Positions 33,950-42,033 of a stretch of 64,000 bases of DNA are shown here, piece after piece; position 1 is the first letter of the stretch; the number at the start of each line of letters is the position of its first letter. The DNA is taken from contig DASXZW010000084.1 of NCBI GenBank assembly GCA_036501665.1, forward strand, positions 1 to 64,000. The letters are read 5' to 3'. The notes beneath the pieces were generated by a model that was given only the letters and a program-made list of their open reading frames with translations, had not been told where the DNA came from and ran no database searches. The stretch is from DATAUD01 sp036501665 (GTDB lineage Bacteria > Verrucomicrobiota > Verrucomicrobiia > Limisphaerales > Palsa-1400). The position numbers were made by a program, and so were the translations under genes.

Positions 33950-35056
33950 GTGGATTCCCGCGAAGCGCTCATCGCTTTAAACATGATTGACGGCATCGGG
34001 CCGGTTCGAGTCCGGCAGTTGCTCGAACATTTTGCCGATCCGCCGGCAATCCTTGGCGCTTCCCCCGCTCTTCTTCAAAAAGTTCCCGGAATCGGACCCG
34101 AAACCGCAGGCGCGATTGCCAATTGGGAAAAATCTGTCGATCTTCGCGGCGAAATCGAGCGTATCGAAAAGTTTGGATGCAACGTCGTTGTGCAGACCGA
34201 TGAAAATTATCCCGAACTCCTTCGGCAAATTTACGATCCGCCCGTGGTTCTTTACGTAAAAGGGTCGCTGCTTCCCAAGGACAAGAACGGGGTCGCCGTC
34301 GTTGGCTCCCGGCTGACGACGCATTACGGAATGGAAACGGCCCGCAAGCTGGCCCATCAACTCGCCTATGTCGGCGTCACCGTTGTCAGCGGCGGCGCGC
34401 GGGGAATAGATTCCGCGGCGCATCAAGGCGCGCTGCATTCCAAAGGCCGCACCATCGCCGTCCTCGGCACCGGCATCAATATTATTTTCCCGGCGGAAAA
34501 CGTCGAATTGTTTGAACGAATCACGACACAGGGAGCATTGATCACACAATTCCCATTCAATCGCAAAGCTGACAAGCAGACTTTTCCAATTCGCAACAGG
34601 ATCGTCGCGGGAATGACTTTGGGAACCGTCGTGGTCGAGGCAAATCTCACCAGCGGCGCGTTGATCACAGCAGGAATGGCCGTTGAAAATGGACGCCAGG
34701 TCTTCGCAGTGCCGGGGCGAATCGATTCCCCGCGCAGCAAAGGTTGTCACGACTTGATCAAAAAAGGCGCGAAGCTCTGCGAAGACGCGGAGGACATCCT
34801 CAGCGAATTTGAATATTTATTTCCCGGCAGCAACAAGCCGTCGATGTTAAAGGACCCATCGGCAATGCCGGCGTTCACATTATCGGAATCAGAGCAATCT
34901 GTGTTTGACACGCTTTCCAACGAGGAATCCTCCATCGACGACATTATCCGGCAAAGCCGCCTGCCGCCGTCAACCGTCTCCGTCGCGCTGCTGGGCCTGG
35001 AAATGAAGCGATTGATCAAGCAGCTCCCAGGAAAGCAATTTATAAAGAATCAGTGA
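33950..35056 (+). CDS. dprA: DNA-processing protein DprA
   Basis: About 368 residues. N-terminal helix-hairpin-helix region 'LNMIDGIGPVRVRQLLEHFADP' and 'KVPGIGPETAGAI', then the Rossmann DprA core with 'GVAVVGSRLTTHYGMETARKLAHQL', 'VSGGARGIDSAAHQGAL', 'LTSGALITAGMAVENGRQVFAVPG' and 'KGCHDLIKKGAKL', and a C-terminal winged helix ('EQSVFDTLSNEESSIDDIIRQSRLPPSTVSVALLGLEMKRLI'). DprA loads RecA onto incoming single-stranded DNA in transformation. The start is uncertain: GTG at 33950 fits best; an ATG at 33767 would overlap the divergent sufE gene. It converges on the ABC permease gene with only ten bases between. Confidence 0.93.
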   Translation: MDSREALIALNMIDGIGPVRVRQLLEHFADPPAILGASPALLQKVPGIGPETAGAIANWEKSVDLRGEIERIEKFGCNVVVQTDENYPELLRQIYDPPVVLYVKGSLLPKDKNGVAVVGSRLTTHYGMETARKLAHQLAYVGVTVVSGGARGIDSAAHQGALHSKGRTIAVLGTGINIIFPAENVELFERITTQGALITQFPFNRKADKQTFPIRNRIVAGMTLGTVVVEANLTSGALITAGMAVENGRQVFAVPGRIDSPRSKGCHDLIKKGAKLCEDAEDILSEFEYLFPGSNKPSMLKDPSAMPAFTLSESEQSVFDTLSNEESSIDDIIRQSRLPPSTVSVALLGLEMKRLIKQLPGKQFIKNQ

Positions 35057-35066
35057 CGCGCTTTGG

Positions 35067-35912
35067 TCACGATTTTATGTCGCGCATCTGAAATACGATT
35101 GCTCCGACGAGGAAGGCCGTCGCGATGATGGCCGCAAGAATCACCTCCGATTGCATGATTTGCGGCCAGGGCGTCGGTTTCTGAAAAATCCAGATCCAGG
35201 ACGCCAAATGATGCGTGATAAACCAATTCTGATACCGCTCGAAGAATGGGATGTGCTCAACAACCGTGCTCGCGAACAGGCATGAAAGCGCGAGGATTGT
35301 GGCTGTCGCTGGTTTCATATTGAAGCAGGAAAACATCAGGGCGAGCGACAGCATAGTAACAGCATTGACTGTCACAAAAATCTGCGACAGCGCATACAGC
35401 CGCAGCCCTTCGTCCGCCTGAAACAGGCTGAACGTTCTGATTCCCGGCTGATCAAAAAAAACAAACAGCCCCTTCCACGGAAAGACCACTCGCGCGAACG
35501 CCACCGCGATGATGCCGAGCATGATGACCAGCGCCGTCGTAAAAATCGCGCCGGCAAGCCATTTGACCGCCAGAAGGCGCATTCGCGAAATCGGTCGCGA
35601 CAAAATCATGCGCAAAGTGCCGTCCTCCGCTTCCTTGGCCACAAGGTCCCCGCCAATTAACGTGACATAAAGCGGCAGAAGCAGGCTCAGTTGCGGAATT
35701 ATCATAATTATCCCGACCGTTAGCGCGGAAATATATTCTGAAGCCAGGTAACCATTCCCGCCCAACAACCGCTCGAAGTCACTTTCCCATCGTGAGCGCT
35801 TGAACATGATGAGCATTGCCACTTGCGCCGCCACAAAAACTCCAAAGCCGATATAAGTCCGCTTCTTCCCGGCAAGCTTCCACAATTCGTTTTTCAGCTG
35901 CGAAAAAAACAT
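35067..35912 (-). CDS. ABC-2 type transporter permease
   Basis: 281 residues with six predicted membrane segments. It starts 'MFFSQLKNELWKLAGKKRTYIGFGVF' and contains 'LISGDLVAKEAEDGTLRMILSRPISRMRLLAVKWLAG'-type sequence (here 'LIGGDLVAKEAEDGTLRMILSRPISR'), typical of ABC-2/NatB permeases. One base separates it from the ATPase gene. The exported substrate is unknown. Confidence 0.88.
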   Translation of the reverse strand: MFFSQLKNELWKLAGKKRTYIGFGVFVAAQVAMLIMFKRSRWESDFERLLGGNGYLASEYISALTVGIIMIIPQLSLLLPLYVTLIGGDLVAKEAEDGTLRMILSRPISRMRLLAVKWLAGAIFTTALVIMLGIIAVAFARVVFPWKGLFVFFDQPGIRTFSLFQADEGLRLYALSQIFVTVNAVTMLSLALMFSCFNMKPATATILALSCLFASTVVEHIPFFERYQNWFITHHLASWIWIFQKPTPWPQIMQSEVILAAIIATAFLVGAIVFQMRDIKS

Positions 35913-35913
35913 G

Positions 35914-36810
35914 TCAAGCAGCCTTCGACTTTACAAGATTCAGGTAAAAATCCTCCAGCGTCTGCTCCTCCCGCCAAATCCCGTCAACTGCAACGCCGCA
36001 TTCCACCAGCGCCCTTGTCGCGTCGGCAATGCTGCGCCCATCTGTCAAAACGATATACTGGCCCTCCTTCGACTCAGAAATAATCCCCCTCACACGCAGC
36101 AATTCTACCGCTGTGTTAAAATCCGACGTGCGCAACAAAACTCGATCCGACGCCAAGCGCGCCTCGGCAATGCGTCCGTCAAACACTTTTCGCCCCCGAT
36201 TCAAAACCGCGATGCGCGAACAGAGATGCTCCACTTCGCTCAACAAATGCGACGAAAGCAAGATCGTCAGCCCTATCTCGCGGTGCAGCCGGATTATGGT
36301 CTGCCGCATCTCAGCGATCCCCTCCGGGTCAAGCCCGCTGCCAGGCTCGTCCAGAATTAGCAACTCTGGCTCCGGCAAAAGCGCCTGCGCGATTGCCAAC
36401 CTCGCGCGCATCCCGTGGGAATACGTCTTGACGTTGGAATGCTCGCGTCCGCGCAACCCCACCCATTCGATGACTTCGCTGATCCGCGCGTCACTTGTAG
36501 GCGCGGAATAATGGCTGAGAATTTGCAGGTTCCTCCAGCCGGAAAGATAATCGTAAAATGCCGGGGCTTCGAAAATTGCGCCGACTTTTCTCAAAGCCCG
36601 CGCGCGATGCGCCGTGACGTCGTGCCCGCACAATTTCACTTCGCCACTCGTCGGCCAAACCTGGCCGAGCATCATTCCAATGGTGGTGCTCTTGCCCGCG
36701 CCATTATGGCCGAGCAACCCGAATACCTCGCCGCGCGGGACTTCCAGCGTCAATCCCTCGACGGCCATCCGCCCGCGAAACCGTTTATGAACGTCCCGCA
36801 GCGAGATCAT
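35914..36810 (-). CDS. ABC transporter ATP-binding protein
   Basis: 298 residues. Walker A 'GLLGHNGAGKST', Q-loop region 'LGQVWPTSGEVKLCGHDV', a degenerate signature 'KTYSHGMRARLAIAQAL' (family members have YSxGMxQRL), Walker B 'PELLILDEPGSGLDP' and H-loop 'LLSSHLLSEVEHLC'. It belongs to the NatA/CcmA-like group paired with ABC-2 permeases; the C-terminal 70 residues form the usual regulatory tail. The ATG overlaps the stop of the pseudopilin gene by four bases. Confidence 0.92.
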   Translation of the reverse strand: MISLRDVHKRFRGRMAVEGLTLEVPRGEVFGLLGHNGAGKSTTIGMMLGQVWPTSGEVKLCGHDVTAHRARALRKVGAIFEAPAFYDYLSGWRNLQILSHYSAPTSDARISEVIEWVGLRGREHSNVKTYSHGMRARLAIAQALLPEPELLILDEPGSGLDPEGIAEMRQTIIRLHREIGLTILLSSHLLSEVEHLCSRIAVLNRGRKVFDGRIAEARLASDRVLLRTSDFNTAVELLRVRGIISESKEGQYIVLTDGRSIADATRALVECGVAVDGIWREEQTLEDFYLNLVKSKAA

Positions 36811-37343
36811 CGCGGAACAGTCCCCTGAATCGTGAGCAGGTTTTTGATGTGTCCGTCGGCATAAAGATAGTTGACGGCCCGCCTGGTTCCGAGCGCGGAA
36901 TGAAAATTCTGCTTGTCATAGAAAACCGGAATCGCCGGTGGAGTAAAATTCATGCCAAAAACTGTCAGCGCGTCCGCGTTTTGCCCGTTTAACAGGCTGT
37001 TCCAGGCATAGCTCGAACCCGTTTGGCCAAACACCGTGAAATCCGAGGGGCAACGCAGGACATTCGTGTTTCCCAATTCCACACGCAACACGAGGTCCGG
37101 GCTGGGAGGCGCGTTGGTGACCGGCGAATTGGTGTCGCTTGAGCGGTCGCGCATGACTGGAAGATGGTTGCGATTGCTATCCACATAAAGTTGCAATGCG
37201 ACTCCGATCTGATGGAGATTTCCGATGCAGGCCGTGGAATGCGCCGATTCTTTCGAGCGGCCCAGCGCGGGAAGCAAAAGCCCCGCCAGCACGGCGATAA
37301 TCGCGATGACAACAAGAAGTTCCACCAACGTGAATGCCTTCAT
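36807..37343 (-). CDS. Type II/IV pseudopilin-like protein with prepilin cleavage site
   Basis: 178 residues from ATG 37343. 'MKAFTLVELLVVIAIIAVLAGLLLPALGRSK' is a class III signal: cleavage before the methylated Phe and Glu at +5. The rest, 'CIGNLHQIGVALQLYVDSNRNHLP...' and the C-terminal 'NYLYADGHIKNL', fits the H-x-G pseudopilin family expanded in Verrucomicrobia and Planctomycetes (DUF1559-like 'YADGHV' end). The ATG at 37343 is chosen because it places the cleavage motif right at the N-terminus. It is translationally coupled to the ABC ATPase. Confidence 0.9.
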   Translation of the reverse strand: MKAFTLVELLVVIAIIAVLAGLLLPALGRSKESAHSTACIGNLHQIGVALQLYVDSNRNHLPVMRDRSSDTNSPVTNAPPSPDLVLRVELGNTNVLRCPSDFTVFGQTGSSYAWNSLLNGQNADALTVFGMNFTPPAIPVFYDKQNFHSALGTRRAVNYLYADGHIKNLLTIQGTVPR

Positions 37344-37375
37344 AGATTGGGGCAGCCGTTCATCGCGAACAAACG

Positions 37376-37981
37376 TCAACGCATCAACCGTCCCGATTCC
37401 ATCTGGCGCTGCATTTCCTCAAGAAAAGGCGCCACTTCTGCCTTGGTCTGCGCGGAGCTTTGGCTATAGAACGTCTTCAGACCAATGGTCCGAATTTCTG
37501 CCTCCAATTGCAGGCTGATCGGTGGCGGACCATTTGTCCCGTTAGGCAAATTTTCACCCGCGTTTGCCGTGACCCGTAAATGCTTTATCGCATCATCAAC
37601 CGCCTTATGGCGTTTGTCCTCCGGCAGTTTTTCAAAGGCGTCGATGGTTTGCTTGAACCCGGCAGGCAAAGTCGCCTCGATGAATGCCGCCTTCTCATCG
37701 TCACTCATTAAAGGGAAAAGGTTTTTCATGAAGCGCTCAAAACGCAATTGTTGACGTTCCTCGTAGGAGAGCGCGTTTAATTTGTTCTCCAAATTTTTTA
37801 GCGCTCCAGCGCGCTCCACTCCGGCAAGTTTTGAAAAATCAAGTGTTTGGACATAGAGTCGCACTTTTTCAGCCGTTACCTTTCGAGATTCCAAATACCG
37901 GTCCCCACCCCATGCCACCGCCCAAATGCCGACGATCGCGGAAACCGCCCAGACCAGAAATTGGCGCCGCTGAGTTAGCAT
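37376..37981 (-). CDS. Membrane-anchored protein of unknown function
   Basis: 201 residues. One transmembrane segment at about 9-26 ('FLVWAVSAIVGIWAVAWGG') is followed by a mostly helical, charged domain ('LNALSYEERQQLRFERFMKNLFPLMSDDEKAAFIEATLPAGFKQTIDAFEKLPEDKRHKAVDDAIKHL'). Not recognised as a known family. It is first in a minus-strand run with the pseudopilin and the ABC transporter, 32 bases upstream of the pseudopilin, and so probably acts in the same envelope process. Confidence 0.75.
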   Translation of the reverse strand: MLTQRRQFLVWAVSAIVGIWAVAWGGDRYLESRKVTAEKVRLYVQTLDFSKLAGVERAGALKNLENKLNALSYEERQQLRFERFMKNLFPLMSDDEKAAFIEATLPAGFKQTIDAFEKLPEDKRHKAVDDAIKHLRVTANAGENLPNGTNGPPPISLQLEAEIRTIGLKTFYSQSSAQTKAEVAPFLEEMQRQMESGRLMR

Positions 37982-38079
37982 GAGAAAAGGATACTACATT
38001 ACTCTGTCGGCAGCCAACAAAATGCAACATGACGACCGTCCAACAGACTTAAGGAGTTCAGGAAATTTGGAGGTTCTTC

Positions 38080-38175
38080 ATGAAAATTCAGCGCGAGGCA
38101 ATGCCAAGACGTCAATCAAATGATCCTCATTTTTTAGAATCCTTTGGAAAGGTATGTCAATTGCTTAATCTCTGA
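38080..38175 (+). CDS. Possible 31-residue small protein with a strong ribosome binding site
   Basis: ATG at 38080 preceded by GGAGG at six bases spacing reads MKIQREAMPRRQSNDPHFLE... to TGA. It lies mostly in the 228-base gap between the divergent membrane-protein gene and the convergent ArdC-like gene. No homology can be claimed; the only support is the ribosome binding site. Nothing else was seen in this gap. Confidence 0.25.
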   Translation: MKIQREAMPRRQSNDPHFLESFGKVCQLLNL

Positions 38176-38209
38176 TCGAATTCGTCGGCAGAAATTAATC
38201 GATAACGTA

Positions 38210-39250
38210 CTATTCGCGCGGCGGAAGCAAGCGTCGTCCCATATCCTCAAGCCGCCCGGCAACGCGGCTGATAAGATCAAGGCTGATCGCGTCAATTTCC
38301 GAATTGTCCTCGACGTAACTGGAAAGATACTCGGCAGACCGCGTCTCCAATCCCGCGCGACAGCAAACAATATGCGCCACTGATTCCGCTTCAATCTCCG
38401 TCACGCCCTCCGTCAAATTGGTTCGATACGGCCACCACCCCTCCTTGTCCGCGCCGACATGGCCAAGATAAATATGCGCCAGTTCGTGGCAAAGCACCTG
38501 ATATGCGGACGCCGCGCTTAATTCGTCACGAAGCCCGATGCGCATTTTCCAATGCGCGTCAGTCCCTCGCGTCGTCGCAAACCCGCCTCGCAATTGTCCC
38601 ATCGGAACGCGCTCCACGCGGACGCGGTCCCGCTCAGCATTTTTTATAGTGCGATCAAGTAGCGCGGGGTCGAAAATTCCCCTGGTTTCCGTGAAAGCAG
38701 CCAGCTTGTCCGGCAACGGCGGCCCCTGAGTGTCCGCGATGTCATAGACCAGCAAAACCGGCGTTCGCGGCGCGAGAATCACCATGCCTCTGGCATCTTC
38801 TTTAACCGTGCGCCCGAACGTCTTTTGCCAATGCCGGGCCGTCGCAAAATACGTGGCCAGCGGGTTCTGCAAATAGACGAGCATGTTGTTGAACGGAGAA
38901 TATTCGCGAAACTTCGCCAGGAATTCCACGGCTTCAGCGAATTTTTTTGACTTCCGAAATCGCCGGCTCCTTCCAAAAAGTTCGTCCAATGACGACTGGT
39001 GTTCCTGGTCCGGCGTCGCTCCTTCGGCCAGCGCCATCGCAACCTCCCCTCCGCTCAACGTGTAACGAATATATTTTTTCGCGGCGGGTGGAAGCTCGCG
39101 GTTCGTCCGCAATTCGTCAAGTATGGAGGTCAGCGCGTGTCTCGACGGCCAGCCGACTTCCTCCTGCATCTCGCGAACCAATTCCGCGGCGGAGCCTTGC
39201 CGTCCGCCGATCCATTTCAAGACAAATTCCCTCGCTTTGGGATGGATCAT
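38210..39250 (-). CDS. ArdC/ImmA-IrrE-like zinc metallopeptidase protein
   Basis: 346 residues. After an N-terminal helical region (1-90) comes an ArdC-N-like segment ('FAEAVEFLAKFREYSPFNNMLVYLQNPLATYFATARHWQKTFGRTVKEDARGMVILAP'), then a zinc peptidase motif HELAH in 'YQVLCHELAHIYLGHVG' with a downstream Glu in 'TEIEAESVAHIVCCRAGLE'. The same pair is found in plasmid anti-restriction ArdC proteins and in phage/TA-linked ImmA-like proteases. The role here is unknown. The ATG overlaps the stop of the hybrid kinase gene (ATGA), so the two are translationally coupled. Confidence 0.85.
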   Translation of the reverse strand: MIHPKAREFVLKWIGGRQGSAAELVREMQEEVGWPSRHALTSILDELRTNRELPPAAKKYIRYTLSGGEVAMALAEGATPDQEHQSSLDELFGRSRRFRKSKKFAEAVEFLAKFREYSPFNNMLVYLQNPLATYFATARHWQKTFGRTVKEDARGMVILAPRTPVLLVYDIADTQGPPLPDKLAAFTETRGIFDPALLDRTIKNAERDRVRVERVPMGQLRGGFATTRGTDAHWKMRIGLRDELSAASAYQVLCHELAHIYLGHVGADKEGWWPYRTNLTEGVTEIEAESVAHIVCCRAGLETRSAEYLSSYVEDNSEIDAISLDLISRVAGRLEDMGRRLLPPRE

Positions 39251-42033
39251 TTCACCGCGCGATCAAGGATTTGACGCGCCCGTGTCAAAAACACGTCGGG
39301 GTGGAACGGCTTTTGGAGGAACTGAACCGGCTGGCTGACCTTGCTCCATTGCGAAGTATCCTGGTCCGTATAGCCGGAAATGAAAAGGACTCTCATCGCG
39401 GGACGCTGCTCGCCCAATCGCCGCGCCAATTCCGAACCGCTGAAACCGGGCATCGTCATATCGGTGACAAGAAGATGTATCTGGTCATCGAACTTGCCGG
39501 CCAGCTCCAGCGCGTCCTCGCCATGCCGGGCGTCAAGAACAGAATATCCCGCCGCTTTCAACACCTCGACGAGCATCATGCGCACCAATTCCTCATCTTC
39601 CACCAGCAGCACAGTTTCGCTGCCGCGATCTCCCGTTGGAACGATCTGCGTTGACTCTTCTTCCTCGGGACGCGCTTCAAATCGCGGCAAATAAATGTGG
39701 AACGTTGTGCCGACGCCGACATTGGAGATCACCTTGATGTCGCCATCCGTTTGCTTGACAATTCCATACACGTTCGACAATCCGAGGCCCGTCCCTTTTC
39801 CCGTTTCCTTGGTGGTGAAAAAAGGCTCGAACAAATGCGCCTGCACCTCCGGGCTCATGCCGCAACCCGTGTCCGAAATGCTCAATCGCGCGTAATCGCC
39901 AGGCGGCAATTGCCCCGATGAAAACGCCTTCGCCTCGGTAAATGTTATATTTGACGTCTGGATTCCCAGCGTTCCGCCCTGCCCCATCGCGTCGCGCGCG
40001 TTGATCGCCAGGTTGAGAATCATTTGTTCCATCTGGCCTGGATCGGCGCGAATCCACGGCACCGGCTGCGCCAGGTCAATGTTCAATTGGATGGTTTCCC
40101 CCAGCAATCGTTGCAGAAGATGCGTCATCCCCCCCACAACTTTGTTCAACGCGACCACCTTCGGCTTGAGCACTTGCTTTCGGCTGAACGCCAGCAATTG
40201 ACCAGTCAAGGAACTCGCGTGCGCGAGCGATTTCTGGATGTGTCCCACGGTTTCGTGGTTTGGGTCTCCGGGCGCGAGACGTCGGTCAAGAAGATTGATG
40301 TAGCCCAGGATCGCCTGCATCAAATTGTTGAAGTCGTGCGCGATTCCGCCCGCAAGACGCCCGACCGCCTCCATTTTTTGCGACTGCCGATACTGGTCCT
40401 CCAATTGTTTACGCTCGGAAATATCCCGCACAATGACAATCCGCATCGGCACTCCGCCACGCACCACCTCGCTGATCGCCAAGTCAATGGGCACAATATT
40501 GTCCGAAGTGCGAACAGCGCCAACCTCAATCACTCGCGGCGGACTTTCACCCATGCGCGTTTGATATTCGTCATATTTCGCCCAGTCCTCCGACGAAATC
40601 AACTCGCGAAACTGATGATTCAGCACATCGCTCGCGGGACGCCCGAAGACCAGTTCCGCCGCCGGATTGAACAACGTCACTGCGCCGTTATCGTCAAGCA
40701 CAATCACCCCATCCACGACGCTCTGCAGAATCGCCCGCGACCTTTCTTCGCCTAGGCGAAGCGCTTCTTCAGATTCCTTGCGCCGGGTAATATCCTGAAT
40801 GACGGCCTGAAATTCCATGATTTGCCCGGCATCGTCGAACAGCGCCCGCACCGTGCATTGCTGCCAGACAAGCCGCCCGTTGCCCATGAGAATTTTGCTG
40901 TCGTAAGCCTGAATCGGCTCCGCAGGCGTCAGCGAACGAAATTGTTGCATCGGAATTTCGCGGTCGGGTTCAGAAAGGCTCGGGAAAAAACTTGTCCCCA
41001 TCAACTGCTCACGAGTCTTTCCGTAAAACCGGCAATAAGCTTGATTGACAAAGAACAGTTTGCCTTCCGGTCCAAAACGGCAGACCAGGTCCGTTTGATC
41101 TTCAATCACACCTCGATAGCGTTTTTCACTTTCGCGCGTGTCTCGAACAGCTATTTCCCGTTCCATCCCCGCCGCCGCCAACAACAAATTTCCCACCGCC
41201 AGAACGCCGATGTAAGAACCAATTAACATCAAGCTCGTCTGATCGTTGCCCGACCAAAAAGGCCCGCGTCCATGAAGTAATTCGTAAATCGACCACCCCG
41301 ATACAATCAACGTTCCCGTCGTGGCCCCGCGCTGGCCGAAACGCAACGCTCCCCAAACCAAAAAAGGATAAGGCAGGTAGGCAAGCGGATAACTCCCAAC
41401 GCCGTTGACAAACCACGAGTTGAACGACAAGTCAGTCCCGCAAGTCAACAAAAGGGCACACACGAACGCTTCGACGATGGTTTGCACATTCCAGGCAACC
41501 GAACCCGGCCTAAGCCACGCCAGCACGAACGGAGTGACGACCAACACCCCCATCGCGTTCGGCACCCACCACACCACCACATTGGCGAACAATTCGTCCC
41601 ACGGCAGTTTGCCGCTGTAACAAAGCCCGATGACGTTGAAAAGAGCGTTGACAGTCGTTCCCAAAACACAGGCGAGCAGGATGAAACCGCAAGTGTCCTT
41701 GAGCCGCTCCATCGAATTTTTGAAGTGTACAAAGCGTTCTAGGAAAAATGCGCAGACCAGCGCGCCAACCGTGTTCCCCACAGCCGTCGCCGCCGTGAAA
41801 AATCCAAAAGGAGAACCGCGTGTAAAGGAGAAAATCCAGGCCCCCACCAGCACGCCCCACCAGATGCGATACCCAAATACCAGCACCGCCGCCAGTGCGA
41901 TTCCCGCCGGAGGCCACACCAGCGCGACTTCCCCGTGCATGAACGAGGACGCATTGCCCAGCATGCCGCTGACAAAATACACTAGCGCCAGCAGCAACGC
42001 GCAAATCGGCGTGCTGATACGCGAATATTTCAT
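39247..42033 (-). CDS. MASE1-type hybrid histidine kinase (MASE1-PAS-PAS-HisKA-HATPase-REC)
   Basis: About 928 residues from the ATG at 42033. Eight membrane helices of the MASE1 type (about 1-300; 'SGMLGNASSFMHGEVALVWPPAGIALAAVLVFG'), two PAS domains ('YRGVIEDQTDLVCRFGPEGKLFFVNQAYCRFYG' and 'SRAILQSVVDGVIVLDDNGAVTLFNPAAELVFG'), phospho-acceptor H in 'GGIAHDFNN', ATPase N box 'LNLAINARDAMG' with 'DTGCGMSPE' and 'GKGTGLGLSNVYGIV', and a receiver over the last 125 residues with phospho-Asp in 'LLVTDMTMPG'. A self-contained sensor without an output domain, so a separate regulator is expected. Its start overlaps the ileS stop, and its stop the start of the ArdC-like gene. Confidence 0.93.
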   Translation of the reverse strand: MKYSRISTPICALLLALVYFVSGMLGNASSFMHGEVALVWPPAGIALAAVLVFGYRIWWGVLVGAWIFSFTRGSPFGFFTAATAVGNTVGALVCAFFLERFVHFKNSMERLKDTCGFILLACVLGTTVNALFNVIGLCYSGKLPWDELFANVVVWWVPNAMGVLVVTPFVLAWLRPGSVAWNVQTIVEAFVCALLLTCGTDLSFNSWFVNGVGSYPLAYLPYPFLVWGALRFGQRGATTGTLIVSGWSIYELLHGRGPFWSGNDQTSLMLIGSYIGVLAVGNLLLAAAGMEREIAVRDTRESEKRYRGVIEDQTDLVCRFGPEGKLFFVNQAYCRFYGKTREQLMGTSFFPSLSEPDREIPMQQFRSLTPAEPIQAYDSKILMGNGRLVWQQCTVRALFDDAGQIMEFQAVIQDITRRKESEEALRLGEERSRAILQSVVDGVIVLDDNGAVTLFNPAAELVFGRPASDVLNHQFRELISSEDWAKYDEYQTRMGESPPRVIEVGAVRTSDNIVPIDLAISEVVRGGVPMRIVIVRDISERKQLEDQYRQSQKMEAVGRLAGGIAHDFNNLMQAILGYINLLDRRLAPGDPNHETVGHIQKSLAHASSLTGQLLAFSRKQVLKPKVVALNKVVGGMTHLLQRLLGETIQLNIDLAQPVPWIRADPGQMEQMILNLAINARDAMGQGGTLGIQTSNITFTEAKAFSSGQLPPGDYARLSISDTGCGMSPEVQAHLFEPFFTTKETGKGTGLGLSNVYGIVKQTDGDIKVISNVGVGTTFHIYLPRFEARPEEEESTQIVPTGDRGSETVLLVEDEELVRMMLVEVLKAAGYSVLDARHGEDALELAGKFDDQIHLLVTDMTMPGFSGSELARRLGEQRPAMRVLFISGYTDQDTSQWSKVSQPVQFLQKPFHPDVFLTRARQILDRAVK

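Noticed and set aside
38134..38394. 86-codon minus-strand frame at the end of the ArdC-like gene
   Set aside because: It overlaps the HExxH protein gene in another frame and has no support of its own.
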